A stretch of 64,000 nucleotides of DNA, taken from Polydactylus sextarius (Eukaryota > Chordata > Actinopteri > Polynemidae). The translations under genes and the position numbers were made by a program. This document shows, piece by piece, positions 37,896-51,158 of the stretch. Where the stretch lies: NCBI GenBank assembly GCA_016801845.1, contig CM028908.1, forward strand, positions 20,967,047 through 21,031,046, in the 5' to 3' direction. Each line of letters starts with the position of its first letter. Position 1 is the stretch's first letter. Below the pieces are notes generated by a model. That model was given only the letters and a program-made list of their open reading frames with translations. It had not been told where the DNA came from and ran no database searches.

Positions 37896-39422
37896 CCAAC
37901 AATGGTGATAAATGAATAGGTCCACAGTCATGAACTCTATGTGGCAGGGAGATGAAACATAAAATCCAGCGGTGCATCTCCCTAATGTCCAACCCCAATT
38001 GTACACGTGTCTAAAATCGTCAAATATTTCAACCAAGATCATAGTTTACTTACATAACGACCTGAAGCTGCAAGTTAACAGTTAAATTTAGATGTTAAAT
38101 ACCCTTTGATAAAAAAATGGGAACTATGAAGCCGCTGTGACCTGTACTAAATTTTCCCAATTCACTATTCTCTCAAGTAAACTGGCTGATTAATGAACCC
38201 AGAAGTCACACATCAGTGGCGAGTACAGTATTCCATCTCCCCATCTCTGATAAAACATTTGGCAGCTTTTCAGAGCTGCGCACTTGAAAAAGGAACTAAA
38301 TGTAACAAAAATTAAGGAGGAGCGAGGAACATTTGGTGGCATTTGAAGGAACTGATGGTGACGCCACTGACGCAGTTTACATTCACTTAATGAAAAACTC
38401 GTGGCTTTGAGTTGCTTTAAGGCAACGTCTGATCTACAAAACAAGATAAAGTGTTAGGTACTCGTAATCCGGACTTTGAGATTAGATTGGCTCAACTCAT
38501 TATAGTCCACAATTCTGATTTACAAATCCTCTTTCTGTTCAGCCTTGTTCTGTGAGTCTTTATGGACTAACAAGTCATGGAAAAAACTCCTTTCAGTGTA
38601 AGCACTTTTCTAAACCTTAATTAACATGCGGAGTGCACCGTGGTGACAGAATTGGCCGCCCTCAATCTGCCTGAGCCACCTTCAGCTTTAGGCGCTGAGA
38701 CCTGCAGGCTTCAATAAATGTCGCACAAGAAGATGATCACAGCTCAAATTAAGTTATTCACTAAGCTTGAGGGGCTTACATAAACATGTGATGGAAATAT
38801 TAAAATACAACAAACTGAGAAAATAGACATGGGGAAAAAAAAACATTAGAATTAGTGCAAATCTAGATGCTGAATTCTCACCGATGACAACACATTGTGT
38901 ATACACGAATAACCACCAACATCACCGCAGCTTTACAGGAAAAAAAAAAAAACACAAAAAGACAAAACACTTTTGTTGGTGTGAATGAGAGGAAAAAGTA
39001 AAATGCAGGTGGCAGAAGTAGCCCAAACAACAAGCACTGCAGGAACCAAGGGCATGTGGGCTATAGAGCTGCTGGGGTGGTGGGCGGGGGAATGACAGAC
39101 TGCTGTTCAACTCCATTAGCTGCTATGTGAGAGGGGTGCATCTAGCAGCACACGACCTGTGAAGAATCTTAGATCTCACTCTATCTTGGAATGGGGATTG
39201 CCGCATTAATTCTAGGAAACTGTAATCTCTCAAGCAAATCAAATTACTCTCATTAAGCGCAAGAAGAAAACTGCCTCTGTAATAAGTATGTATAAAAAGT
39301 ATTTATTACCAATAATCACCTCTTTAATATGAGCTAGCTTACAACGGCTTTTATTTTTGCTGATTAAGTTTAAAAATGGGGAAACAAGGAAGGGCACATG
39401 CTCACAGACACATCCACATGGC

Positions 39423-39426
<4 letters not shown>

Positions 39427-39458
<32 letters not shown>

Positions 39459-39533
39459 GCAGGCAGACAGACACAGACAGACACACACACACACACACTC
39501 AAACACATGCACAAACACACACACACACACACT
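39427..39533. repeat. compound CA microsatellite, about 107 bp
   Basis: Pure CA runs at both ends are separated by GCACGCAGGCAGACAGACACAGACAG and CTCAAACACATGCACAA spacers. Confidence 0.95.
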
Positions 39534-40661
39534 AATACACAGCTCATGGAGTTTATGAGAGCAGTTGATACAGTGATTAAAGGGGAGGGTAGAGGGATAC
39601 AGTGCTTGAGGGCCTTGGAGAGGACGTGCCTCACCTAGTCATAAAAACACACCTCTGTCTTTAAGCCAGCGCCAGAATCGCTCTCAGTAGGTTCACTTGG
39701 AGGTGAATCGCTAAAAGAATTTAAATGCAAAGAAGCACATGTCATCACCCAGACGATGCACTCGCACACGTCGAGTTGCAACGGTAACTTTGGCGTACGC
39801 CCGCTGACCGTCACATATTTTACAACGGTTTGTGAGGTTGACGGGCCTGACCTGGGAGCAGGCACTCGCACAACAATGCTGTTTCAGAAATGCACACAGC
39901 TGCTGCAGACTCCCCTTTTATTATTATTTTTTTTCTCGCTTTTTCATTTGCATAATTTGTGTATCTACACGCTTAACTATTCCACCAAACAGCCAACAGT
40001 ATGTTAATGTTATGCATGCACGGATTTTAAACAGTAAATAAAGCCAAATAACATCGTGGGCATAATGACTCTGGTGGGAGGTGAAGTCTTTGCTCTTCTT
40101 CCAGGATATGACATCATTCCACAAAGTGCAAGCTGCCAACTATAATTGCCTTGCTGGTAAATGGAAGAGACACAGATTTCCTCCCTCCCCGTTTCAAGTA
40201 TTTGATTCTTTATTCACATAACCAATTAACTACATCTAAAAAGAAGACAGTTAACAAAAAACACATCATATTGGGAGATAAAAACAATTTGCCTCCACAA
40301 AATCAATTAGGATTAAGGGTCAGTGGGTCATTCATTTGCTGCTTCAGCATAATTACCTGTTTTTCTTCCCCTCATTTACTTCTTTATTCAGCTGGGACAC
40401 CGACGTCCCCGCAAACCAAAAAGAACACACTTTTTTTGTGATTATTCAAATTAAACACCGATTCCTATGAGAAAACGCCTGTCAAACTACAATGCAGCGA
40501 AGTGCTAATGTGCTCCAAAAACAAACTCCCCCCGAAGCTAAATGAGAAAATTCTATTAGATGTCAGCCTACATACTGTAAATTTCAATTTGACTCGTCCA
40601 ATCAAGGGGATTAATAAATAAATAAAGACATAAATATGTGAAAAATAACAAATCAGATTAG

Positions 40662-40665
<4 letters not shown>

Positions 40666-40738
<73 letters not shown>
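40666..40738. repeat. (TA)n microsatellite, 73 bp
   Basis: An uninterrupted TA run capable of cruciform extrusion. It is likely unstable and a common assembly weak point. Confidence 0.98.
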
Positions 40739-40740
<2 letters not shown>

Positions 40741-40935
40741 TCAACCACCTGCATCTATGTCTCCAGCTGATGTGAATGCTTGGTTAAAGGACAGGTTACA
40801 GCAGCACCGTTTCCCTGTAGCTGCAAATCGCTGTCGGTGCTTCTTTGACTGTCTATCAAAGAGGCCAAATCCACTCCACGCTCTGTCCTGTCTGCAGTGA
40901 TTCACAGCAGGGAGAGGGGGGAGGTGAAACAGACT

Positions 40936-40965
40936 GGAGGAGGAGGAGGAGGAGGAGGAGGAGGA
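40936..40965. repeat. (GGA)n microsatellite
   Basis: Ten GGA units in a purine-rich context; the run can form G2-type tetraplexes. Confidence 0.96.
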
Positions 40966-41499
40966 TCATGGTTGACTATGGATGCTTTTTCCCTTTTTAG
41001 AAGAAAAAGCTGTTAAGACATTTATTAAACCACATTTCTCCCATATAAAGCAAAGAGGTGTTGGTGTTTTAATGGACAGAAGCATTTATCATGTTTAACA
41101 CATAAAAGCAGACTCACTTACTCTGCCTGCAGAATATCACATTAACACTTTGTAAACATCCACCCATAAAGATAATTATTTTGATTGCAAGACTTGTGTG
41201 AGGCTTTTCTTCCCCTCCTCAACATCTGGTTAAAATATGGGGCAACTGCTGGCTTCCTGGCTCCCACTCAGGTGGTTAAAATAGAGTGCACACATACATG
41301 TATAAATAGAGTAACGGGTAACTTTTTTTTTCTTCCTTTCCCTCCTTTAGTTTACTTTTTTTTTTCATCACTCATAGGCGAGTCAGCAAAAAAAAAAAAA
41401 AAAAAAAGCAGGAGCTGTGGCTTCCCACATCGCACCTGCCAGGAAGTGATCCTTTTCTCTCCAGCCAGAGAGGTTGTTGGGATATGCCAGGACATGCAG

Positions 41500-41534
41500 C
41501 TGTAGCGTGAGCATCGAGCGCGATGCTCCTACAG
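41500..41534. repeat. stem-loop: 8-bp stem, 3-base bulge, 6-bp outer stem
   Basis: GAGCATCG (41509-41516) pairs with CGATGCTC (41521-41528) around the tetranucleotide AGCG. CTGTAG (41500-41505) pairs with CTACAG (41529-41534), leaving CGT bulged. No known RNA family was recognised. Confidence 0.7.
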
Positions 41535-43609
41535 GCAGGACACGGGGAGGTACAGAGGCAACATGTGGCAGTTTTTCATTCATGAGTTATGCAGCCAAGC
41601 AAAGACTGGAAAGGAATCACACGCAGTTGAGATCCAAAGCAAACACTGTCTAATGCCATGCGCTTGATTTAGAGAAGAATAATCACTTCACTCAAAGCTC
41701 CAACCATTTCAGAAACATTTGCTCATATTCAAAACCTACTGCTCTTGTTTCCTTGTATTTCCTTCGGCTCTGTGCTGTGTTTGGGTTGGACGGAGGAGAG
41801 GAGCCCTCGTGAGTGGAGCAGAGCACTAGAGACTGTGATAATTGACCAAGATGCTGCTGCCACTGAGTCCCTCGTCCCCTCACCTCCAAATCCCAACAGC
41901 CCCGTTTTCAATTTAACACAAGACTTGACCAGATTTCACTCATTGCAGGGCTACGACACATCTTTGACACTTTTACATTAGACTCACAGCTTTGGGCTGA
42001 TTAAAAACCCTCTTCTCTCCCGCCTGTCTCTCTTTTTCCCACTGTATGGCGAGAGGTAATGTGAGAGGGGTGTCCATTTCCTGTCCCTCCTTTCCCTCTA
42101 AATCAACCACAAATAACTCACAGCCTCCTGTGCCTATCTTGATTTCACTCCAGGAGATAAGGACACCATTTATTGTTTTCATTGAGCTTGAGTGCAAAGA
42201 CAGAGAGCACCAAATTACTCTCCGATCGAGATAAATACGCCACAAATCGCTAATTCAATCCGTCTTCCAACGCCGGTGATGTTTGGAAGAGAGGGAAATA
42301 TCAAAAGATCACACTGTGAAACCGGAGTCTGGTGGTGTGATATTGGTGAGAGGCCTCATCAAATTGAGAAGAAAAGCTGACTGTAACTTGAGTCAGAATT
42401 CCCTTTGGAGAAGCAGAGAGCTGGTACAATATGTCTATGTAAATATGGATCACGCTACTACGTGCATCCTTCATAGCCGTGAGTCATTTGTTTCACAATT
42501 TGGATTTTTTTTTTAGCCTTCGTGACACAACGTGGAGCTGGAAATCAAGGCATCAGCACTGTGCAGTGCAGCAGTGGATGGCAGTGAGGAGCTGAGGGCC
42601 GGAGAGTATTTACTGATGTGGTTATCTTGTCCTGTGACAGGCAGGATCACTCAATCAGCCTGCGATGGCCCGGCTCAGGCGAGCATTACACACATACCCC
42701 CCCATACTTCTGGGGAGGAGGCGTCAGCCAAGCCAAATCTGATCAACAAATGCAGTTCCCCCTGCGCCACAAGCTATCTGAGATGAAGATGATATTAGGT
42801 GGAAGTGAGCAAGGCGATGGAGACAGCACAGGGGGGGAAACGGAGAGGAGACAGAGTGAGACCTGAGCGTGGAAACCTCCTCTAACACTCGGCTTCTTAA
42901 AGACAAAGTGTCTCCACTGGAAAAGCGAGGAGATAACATGCTGATATATTTTAATAAGAACCATGTGCCTGGCAACACTGCCTTTACTAGATCAAAGAGT
43001 GGAGCATTTATATGCTGGAGACAGCCTCACATTAATTATCAAAAACTTGAATTAAAAAATAAAAACTTGTCTGTCCAGCAGAGTTACATACCAATTAAAA
43101 ACACAATCCTGGCAGAGTCCAACTGACATTTCTAATGATTCCTTTTAAAAATTACTGACATGTACATGTTATTAAAAGGTTGGAAAAATTTGCATTTAGC
43201 AATGAGGAAAAATAAATATAGTGTTGAGTGTGCAGATAAGAGCTCAGTAATTAGGAGTAGACATTGCGGTGGTGGAAAACATTTGAAGAATAAACCTGGA
43301 CTAGTTTGCTTCTTTCCCTGTTGCCCTACAGATATTTTACATTATTCAATCCAAAATACCATCTTTCTGATTCTAACTTTTCTTTTGCATGTTAATGTTT
43401 AATAAGAGCCTTTGGCTATCTATGGGCACAATTATTAGATATCCGCAGAGAGAAATTGAAAAATTAATCATACTCTCAATTTTGTACTTCTCTGATCCAT
43501 TAGAAATGGCTCTAAGAGCTGTGGCTTCTCCCCTGTCACAGGCTCCATCTAAACACAATCAATCTGCTGCCAAAGATGGGTTGCTTGTGCAACCAAGACA
43601 ATTGCATCA

Positions 43610-44060
43610 ATACAGTAATTAACTGATTATTTATATGTTGGCACTTATCCTGGTGCTCTACAACGCAGATAAGCCTGTTGCAAGTGGTGATGATTACAGA
43701 GGTGTTTATCCGTCGCCTGACACAGGAATACTGAGTCTTTGTTCGTTTTAATTATCAACTATATTACACAAAGTGGTATTGTGGAGAATCGTCTGACAGG
43801 ATGTTGCGTCAATGGAAGCAGACAGCAGGAAAATATCTCCACTGGGCCTGAATACATACTGTTTGATGACACGTTAAGACTCTTAACTCATTCTCTGAAT
43901 AACATATAGTGCCATAATTGGATGCGTATCCACTGACAGCTGGTGCAAATACTAAATTGCTTAGATCAGGTGTCTTTTGCTGTTATATTTCCGCACACCT
44001 CAATTATCAGTGCGTGGGCCATGTAGGTTTTCAATAATCCTTGTTTTGGCCCTTGCCATT
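43610..44060. promoter_or_regulatory. candidate conserved non-coding element
   Basis: About 450 bp of unique sequence has TAATTAAC, TTTAATTATCAAC, CTCAATTATCAG, two GCAGATAAGCC/GTTTATCCG GATA-type sites and a GCCATTACCG segment. There are no simple repeats. It ends about 330 bp before an interspersed repeat copy. Enhancer role is inferred. Confidence 0.25.
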
Positions 44061-44394
44061 ACCGTATGCAATCTATGCTAATGTCATGTAGTGAGCATAA
44101 AATATGCAAACGTGCAGACAAAACAGCATTGAATTGTAGTTGACAGAGGAAAGTATTCTACATACTATCGAGCTTTCTAAGTGGCAATTTAGCTTTTGAA
44201 AAGCCTGTCTATAATAAGGTATTATGCAGAATAATGGTAACTAAAAATTTCAGCCCTGTTTAATTTGAAGTCGTGCACTTTCGTGTACTGAAACGTGCTG
44301 CAAGTTGAAACCTCACTTATGTTTACTTCAGTTAACTTTATTGTGTCACAACATTAATCTCTTCAGTGTCCATCAACTAGTCCAGTTGCAGGTA

Positions 44395-44580
44395 ACTAGT
44401 GCCTAAATTCTTGAGTTACGACCAAAAACATGTGTAACACACAGTAATCTTTCCTTTTAGCCTTAACCCGCCAAATTCAAATCAGATTTGATAATAAATC
44501 TTAAGATATCACTTTCACAAGAATGGGACAGATGGATGGGCAGGAAAAAAAACATAATGCCATCCTGTCTGCAACAGTTA
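44395..44580 (+). repeat. interspersed fish repeat, copy 2 (diverged)
   Basis: The segment TTCTTGAGTTACGACCAAAAACATG, then a decayed middle (CCGCCAAATTCAAATCAG), then GATATCACTTTCACAAGAATGGGACAGATGGATGGGCAG and AACATAATGCC follows the same consensus as copy 1, and includes 5' and 3' portions that copy 1 has lost. TTCACAAGAAT is at 44514-44524. Same orientation as copy 1. Confidence 0.65.
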
Positions 44581-45250
44581 AGAATACAGAAAGCAATGAG
44601 TCAGCTAACCCATCAAGCTCTAAATCTGTAGCATAATGTCAGCTAATGAGCCCAATTAAATCAGTCTTGTAGATGTGTAAATAATTCAGTATCATTAGAT
44701 AAAAGTAAACTAAATGTGTGCGTCATCTGTTGTTCAAAAGCATTGGCAGGCTTAAATCTGAAGCACTGAATGACTATACTTTAGCTGATGTTGACAGTGT
44801 GTGAACTAAGTATTGGTTAACATCAAATATTTGGTAAGTTAATATCTTGTGTCAAAGACCAGGAAGTCTGTTCTTTGACACTGGTCAGTAGCAGTAAAAT
44901 CAGCATCAGATAACTGACCGACATTACAGACGCATCAAACAGTCGACTGCGTCGTGGACTAAATCCCAGTTCAACTCAACTTGTTGTTGCCAGGAATAAA
45001 ATGTGCAACTGACATATCAAAACTCAGGACCTGCTGTGCTGTTAAACAAAACGAAAGCTTCTATGTCAGAGTTGTATTAGCGTTTGAGATATTAAATTTA
45101 GCATTGGTATCTGAGACACACAGCACACAGACCAATGATTGATCTTGTGTGTTCACCATCTGCCTCCCAGTACACTCCTGTTGGACTTACTCAATTTCCT
45201 CTACCATGCTTCAAACGCAACCCCCCCAGCCAACCCTATCCCACCCACAG

Positions 45251-45254
<4 letters not shown>

Positions 45255-45291
<37 letters not shown>
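45255..45291. repeat. (CA)n microsatellite
   Basis: A pure CA run of 37 bp after CCACCCACAGACAT. Confidence 0.97.
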
Positions 45292-45294
<3 letters not shown>

Positions 45295-45785
45295 CCCCCT
45301 GGACAGAATGCCTCCTCCCTAAACAACTCTTTCTTTAACATCTGCCCAGAAGCAGCACTGCTGCCTTTTGTCCACTCACTGTCTCCTAAGGCATGTCATC
45401 CAGCTCTAATCAAGCAGAAAATGGTCATAAATATTTCTTTCTGCTAGATTTCACATTCATATTTCACACAGGGACATGATATTTTCCTCTACCTCCAGGG
45501 AGTACCTAATGCAAAAAACAGTTACTTATATTCAAGGCTCATGTTCCTTCAGTCAAATGCAGAACATATTCCCTGTTTGCGGGGAAAAACAAGAAAAAAA
45601 AGAAGGGAAGAGAAAAAAGAAAGAGAGGAGGGGGGACATAAAGGACTGTCTTATTTTCTGTGCCATTTACTGGCTAGTACTTTCACAGCCATCCCATTAC
45701 ATCATGTCAAAGATTGTAAACAAGCAAATAACAACAGCGCATCAGAGACCGCAGTGAGGGAGCAGCACACATTGTCCTGCTCCGG

Positions 45786-45788
<3 letters not shown>

Positions 45789-45817
<29 letters not shown>
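45789..45817. repeat. (TC)n microsatellite
   Basis: A TC run, with a separate purine-rich tract about 150 bp before it (45590-45640). Confidence 0.96.
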
Positions 45818-45821
<4 letters not shown>

Positions 45822-45904
45822 CTCTCTGCCGCCAAGTGACAAGGAAAAAAACATTTGTTTTTATTGTCCATTTAAATAATATATATCTTTTTTTTCTGCA
45901 CAGA

Positions 45905-46310
45905 GAAAACGCTTGCATGAGGATTTATATGAACCATTGTCTGTGGTCTGGCCAAGTATTTATGGCACATGTCATTCACAGGATGCAGAGGTGCCATCAG
46001 TGTTATTTATGACGAGACATCCCATCAGGGCATATCATTCTCTAAATGGTATACAGCTATTCACCAGTGAATGCCGACCTGTGCCATTTTTCTCTCAAAT
46101 AGAGGCCATGTCACTGCTGAACGTGCATGGAGGTTGTTATTAATCACTGATAGATACTTTGATGGGTGAATGCATGTCAAACAATCAAATTTACTCTAAG
46201 AGACCTATACATGGTGTGGCTGTCCATGCATATTTACATCAATGAAGGCTCGTTTGAGCATCAGTGCTGATAGTTTATCATATTCCAGCCTGCATGCCAA
46301 AACACAGCTG
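45905..46310. promoter_or_regulatory. candidate conserved non-coding element
   Basis: Unique sequence follows a CT microsatellite and a T-run. It stays open for 76 codons on the plus strand (45913-46143) with ordinary composition, but matches no protein family I know. It contains TTATTAATCACTGATAG, AATCAAATTTACT and TTTACATCAATG motifs. I read it as regulatory rather than coding, since no splice signals or start context favour a gene. Confidence 0.25.
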
Positions 46311-47322
46311 TCAGGGTTTTTCTGTGTCATTGAAAAAGGGAACATATAATGTGCACAAGTACTGTGATAGTAAATTCCGATACCCGTATATTGTTACATA
46401 AGATTTAATACCATATAACATCATTACATTCTTATAGTCCTATAGCAGCAGTGCATTGTCCTGGTAGGTTACTTCACTGCAGAATAAATAAGCAGTAGTT
46501 AACTAAAGCTTAATGTGCACATCCACAGCACAATGCTACAGCTGAACAGTCTGGTTAAAACATTATATCTTGATCTTATTATAAGAAAATTATGCGAAAA
46601 ATGAAATGAAAACAATGTAATCATAATACTAAACATCTACAGCACAAAACATATCAGATAGTGTCTGATTATTCAATCCAATTGATCATTTATCAATAGG
46701 ATCATGATTTTAAGACTAAAAACAAAATATATATATATTTTAAAAAATATATGGCCACACTGTGTTTAAAAACAGAATATTTGGAACATGAAAAACTTTT
46801 GTATCCTGTTTTTGGAGGCTCATGACCCAAATGATATCATCATTACTAGGACCAAAGTTCTCACTTATTACTAAATCAATGGAGTACACATATATATAGT
46901 TTGATTTGTTTCACTTACTCAAGTTTCTTAGTATGGAGTATGCATAAGTAGCTAAACAACAGGTCGCCTGTTTAAATCCAGTCTTTAACATCGAGTCCTT
47001 TTGGAGCTGAGACAGTGAGCGCGGCTTTCTCAGGAGGCTCTGGGGACCAATATCTACAGTCTGTGTGCTAACAAATGACAGCAGGTGGCAAACAGGTATT
47101 TTGCTACCATCACCCCCCTCCCCTCCTCTGTCACCCGTCCTGGCCGGGCCTTGCAGGCTGATGCCAAGAATGAACTGTGATGCGTGTTAGCCACGTTCTG
47201 CCAAGAGATTATGAATAAGATATAAAATCCAGGCTCACTACAGGATTTTCACATTAACCTGGGCTGTGTAGGTGATGCCCTCTATGCATGCATGTATACA
47301 AGCACATACTTGCACGTATTAG

Positions 47323-47323
<1 letters not shown>

Positions 47324-47363
<40 letters not shown>
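47324..47363. repeat. (CA)n microsatellite
   Basis: A pure CA run of 40 bp between GTATTAGG and TCAACATT. Confidence 0.97.
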
Positions 47364-47364
<1 letters not shown>

Positions 47365-47519
47365 CAACATTTTGCATGCATACAGAGTAGAGTCTCTTGG
47401 GCATATCTACCTTTACATATGCACCCAAAATATCCCTTAAACTGCAACAAATGAATAAATACATTTTTTTAAAAATTGGGGGCTTATTGGAACAAACAAA
47501 TGTTTAAAGAGGAAACGGT

Positions 47520-47960
47520 TTCGGTTTCAATTTCAATAGCTCATTTAACCCTTATCTGCCCAAATCCTTAGGGTCCATTCTATGTTAATTGGATCTACAT
47601 TGCACTAGCATTGGGGGGTGTTAACAAGCACAGCCTATGAATATTAATTACCCTGAAGTTTTCTGCACAGGAAAGACTTCACTGATACATATTAATTCTA
47701 TGAAGTTTTTAAAGTAGTGCTCTCATTAAAAATGAATAGGCCCTGTGCTTGAATGTTTTCCCAAGAGGAACTGTGCATCCTTAAGTCTATCCCTAATAAA
47801 TTGGGTCAGATTGGCTATCCTTAAAGAATAGCTGCTCCTTAAAATGGCATTATTATTCAACTAAATGTAAACATTCCAATCGGGTGAAGAAAGGGTTTTG
47901 TTTAAACAGTGTTTTGACAATGGCTATTAAAGCCAGTCATGTCTGAGCGTGTACTTTCCC
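47520..47960. promoter_or_regulatory. candidate conserved non-coding element
   Basis: This is a 440-bp unique AT-leaning block with TGTTAATTGGATC, AATATTAATTACCC, CATATTAATTC, AAGTCTATCCCTAATAAATTGGG and CATTATTATTCAACTAAATG. It is repeat-free and bounded by microsatellite-bearing sequence on its lower side. Motif style suggests a developmental enhancer. Confidence 0.25.
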
Positions 47961-49349
47961 AACCACAGTCTCCTGAGGCCCTGTTAAAACGGTTACTTAT
48001 TTACAACACTAAACACACAAGTTGTTCGGCTAAACAGCGCAAAATTACTTTGCGTGTCTCTTTCTCTCTGTGTGTGTATGTGTGTGTGTGCTTTGTGTGA
48101 GGAATTGTGTGTGCATCTTGATGTGGAGCATTCATAAGCGGTTGTTGGCACTACTTTAAATAAAACATTGAGGATGCATTAGTCCTCTGGCTAGCCGAGG
48201 CCTCTCTACCTAAGCCATTTAATACTGAACTGACGCAGACGTGTTTCCCTGTCTGCCTCCAGCCAGCTGCTTCAGACACCTGCTTGAAGTTTAGAGTTGC
48301 CCACTTCAGCACAAACATACAGACCAGGGCCATCAAAGACCATCCGGGCGCCACACAATGAGAGCCACTTCACTCTTCCTAATGATACCAGCATGCACTC
48401 GCATCATTTACATGGAAGGCATTTGTACTTCCACACGTCCTTGAGAGGTTTCATCATCTACACATTCTCTGGGGGGGGGGTCACATAAATCTAACCTTAA
48501 AGACACAGGATGCACAGTCACCTTCCTCTAACACACAGAATCAAGATTAATATGCAAAGTCAGGTCAGGGAGTCAGATGATGTGTATGTAATTATTCTAA
48601 AAACTTATTTTAAATGTTTTTGGATAATATGTTATGAAGGAATCTGCTTAGTAATGTGACAGTGAGTAGACAGACTCTGTAGACTGTGTGTCCTTATTTT
48701 GAACTTTTTACTAATTGGCTATTGTTGTTGCTGGTTTGTCAAACAGGAATTCACACAAAAACTTGATGGCGGGTTGACCGAATGATCAGACTTCTACCTG
48801 AACTCACTGTAACTCTTAACTTAAATCTGATAAGGCATCGTTTTCTCTCTATTTGAGCCTTCTGTCGACACCAGGCGATCATTTTCTTCACAATGGCGAT
48901 AAAAAGAGAATGTTTTCTAAAAGAACAAAATATGTCAGCTAGAATGGCAACATAGCTGATCATATGATACAGGTCTCGTATTACACAATAGTGCTTTGAT
49001 TTTTGTTATTTTGATCGCCAACGAGAGCATTAAAATGTTTTTGCATTAAAACGATAACAACAAAACTCTTCACCAGACCTCGGCTGGAAGACACAAGTGT
49101 ATTGTTTGCCAACAAAAGGATGACAAAAGAGAGATGTAGGTGTTTCCCTTCCCCATCGGTGCAGAGAGACTTCATTACAAATTACTTTTACTACTTTTTT
49201 AAAAATGGCTCACATCACACTGTATGTAGTGAAGACATAATTGCATATTAAACATACAAAGCATGTTTTTGTTTTACCTTCCTTTGTTGTGGCCATTTTG
49301 TTAATTCCTTCATAATGAAGGCACCAAAGCTGTTGAGTAGTTTGATATA

Positions 49350-49406
49350 TATCTTATCTGTCTTATCTCTTATCTTATCTTATCTTATCTATATATATCT
49401 TATCTG
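49350..49406. repeat. (TATCT)n-like pentanucleotide repeat
   Basis: Imperfect TCTTA/TATCT units (ATCTTATCTGTCTTATCTCTTATCTTATC and on) are interrupted by TATATATC. On the minus strand they read AGATAAGATAAG, a string of GATA-factor consensus sites. Confidence 0.9.
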
Positions 49407-50229
49407 TTATTTTCTATATTTGTAGTATTTATTAGGGTAAACAGTGAACAACAAACGAGCTAAAAATCTCAGCTTGGCTGAAACAAAGTGGAATGAGTTT
49501 TACTGATTCTTCAGAAGGAAGAGAAACTCAAAAAAAGTCCACCTTTGTAACCCTAAACAATGTTATCATTTATTACTGGCACTTCCTCGTTCAACAAGAA
49601 CTATTTGATATGTGCGTAACTTTGGGAAAAAATGACTTCACTCGAACGCAGACTCACCTTTGTGTTTCTTCTCCTTTGTGCTGTGATGAGATGGGATCTA
49701 CGGTGTGAGGTGAGCCAGTGTGTATTTGTGTTCCTATGCGTGTCCATTCTGATTACCACACTGTCAAACAACTGCTTTCATCCTACCCCAACCCCCTCCC
49801 CCGCTGCCCACATAAGCAGGGCGTGTAAACAGGATGTCGACCTGAGCAACAGTCAACTATTTTAAACTATGGCTTTTGGCACAGATGCAACCTGTGCTTC
49901 ATCTCTTCCCAGTTGGAGAGCGGTGGCTGGAGGTAGACTCAACAAAATGGATGAGTTCATAGGCAGGCTGTCTTGGAGACATCAATAAAGACAAAAGGAG
50001 AGGTGCTGGGTGGTTTACCTCCCAAAGCCTCACTAACAAAACTCTGGTGACAAACGGATTTGAAAAGTTGCACCTAGACTAAACAGATCTTTTTTTTTTC
50101 TTTGGTCTGATTAAAAAAATGCATCAAACTGTGTTTAAAAAAGCAATATGCTTGGAGGGAGGAGAAGCTTTAAGCCTTAGTAAAATATTTGTGATATTTT
50201 CAATGACACAGCCTCTGTTTTTTTTTTCC

Positions 50230-50500
50230 TTTAATAATTATCCCCCCCTTTTTTTGACATAGCAGCGCATCACTGTTCAATTTTCACCTCCATCTGTGTG
50301 ATTATTAATCAGATCACACATCAATTGCCAGAACCAGCAAAGAAATTCAGCCTGTAATAAAACTGTCATGTGCTGTGGTATAAAGACAGATGTTGCCAGT
50401 TGTGTGATAACATAATTAAACTGTTCTGTGAGGGATTCCATAAAATTATTCAAATTGGACGAGCACTATCATTTTACCAATAAAGCAATTTAGGGCAATA
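50230..50500. promoter_or_regulatory. candidate conserved non-coding element
   Basis: The unique block holds GTGATTATTAATCAG, TGATAACATAATTAAACTG, CAATTGCC and TACCAATAAAGCAATTTAGG. The TGATTATTAATCA core (50298-50310) is a 13-bp odd palindrome of homeodomain half-sites. Function is inferred from motifs only. Confidence 0.25.
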
Positions 50501-51124
50501 TGCAGTGTCATAACACTGATGTTATCCTCTCCTCCAGATTTTCCAATAAGTTGGGAGCCTGTGTTTGGCCTCCTGTGACAATATGAACACTATACATGAA
50601 GATACCTGAGAGCTCCTAGAAATGAAGGAGTGAGGTTGTGGGGATATTTTCACTTGCACACTCAGACAAGGCCCAGGAAGGAAGCACACATTGAATAGGA
50701 TAAATCCACCATAGCTATTGGTCAAAAAACAACCAGAGCAAAGAAACCTTTATCACACCTCAAATATTCAGCACTGTTCTGCACAGATATATAATACTGT
50801 AGCACAGTACATACAGAGATACTGGCTGGAATTCAATTCAAAAGTGTGACGATAAGGCTTTGCTTTCCTTGTGAAACACCATGTATTTCAATCCAGGCAT
50901 AACACTAGTTCCCTCTGCCCTCAGCTCAGCAGCAGAGTGCGTGCGATTAGCAGAAATGTGAGGCAGTGAAGGATCTCTGGCCTCCTCTCTGACCTGACAC
51001 TGTTAACTCTCTTGGTCTGACTATTAGCCTATTATGTGGACGGGATGCCAAAAAACCAGCAGGCCCTGCACTACCAGACCTGGCCTTTTGAGCATGTACA
51101 TGTTTGTATGTGTACTGCATCTTG

Positions 51125-51158
51125 GTGTGTGTATGTGTGTGTGTGTGTGCGTGTGTGT
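51125..51158. repeat. (TG)n microsatellite
   Basis: A TG run with one A and one C interruption, ending directly at a palindrome (51159-51181). Confidence 0.95.

Noticed and set aside
46950..46990. tRNA-like B-box (TGTTTAAATCC) suggesting a tRNA gene or tRNA-derived SINE
   Set aside because: No matching A-box or cloverleaf could be drawn, and no SINE body or tail follows.
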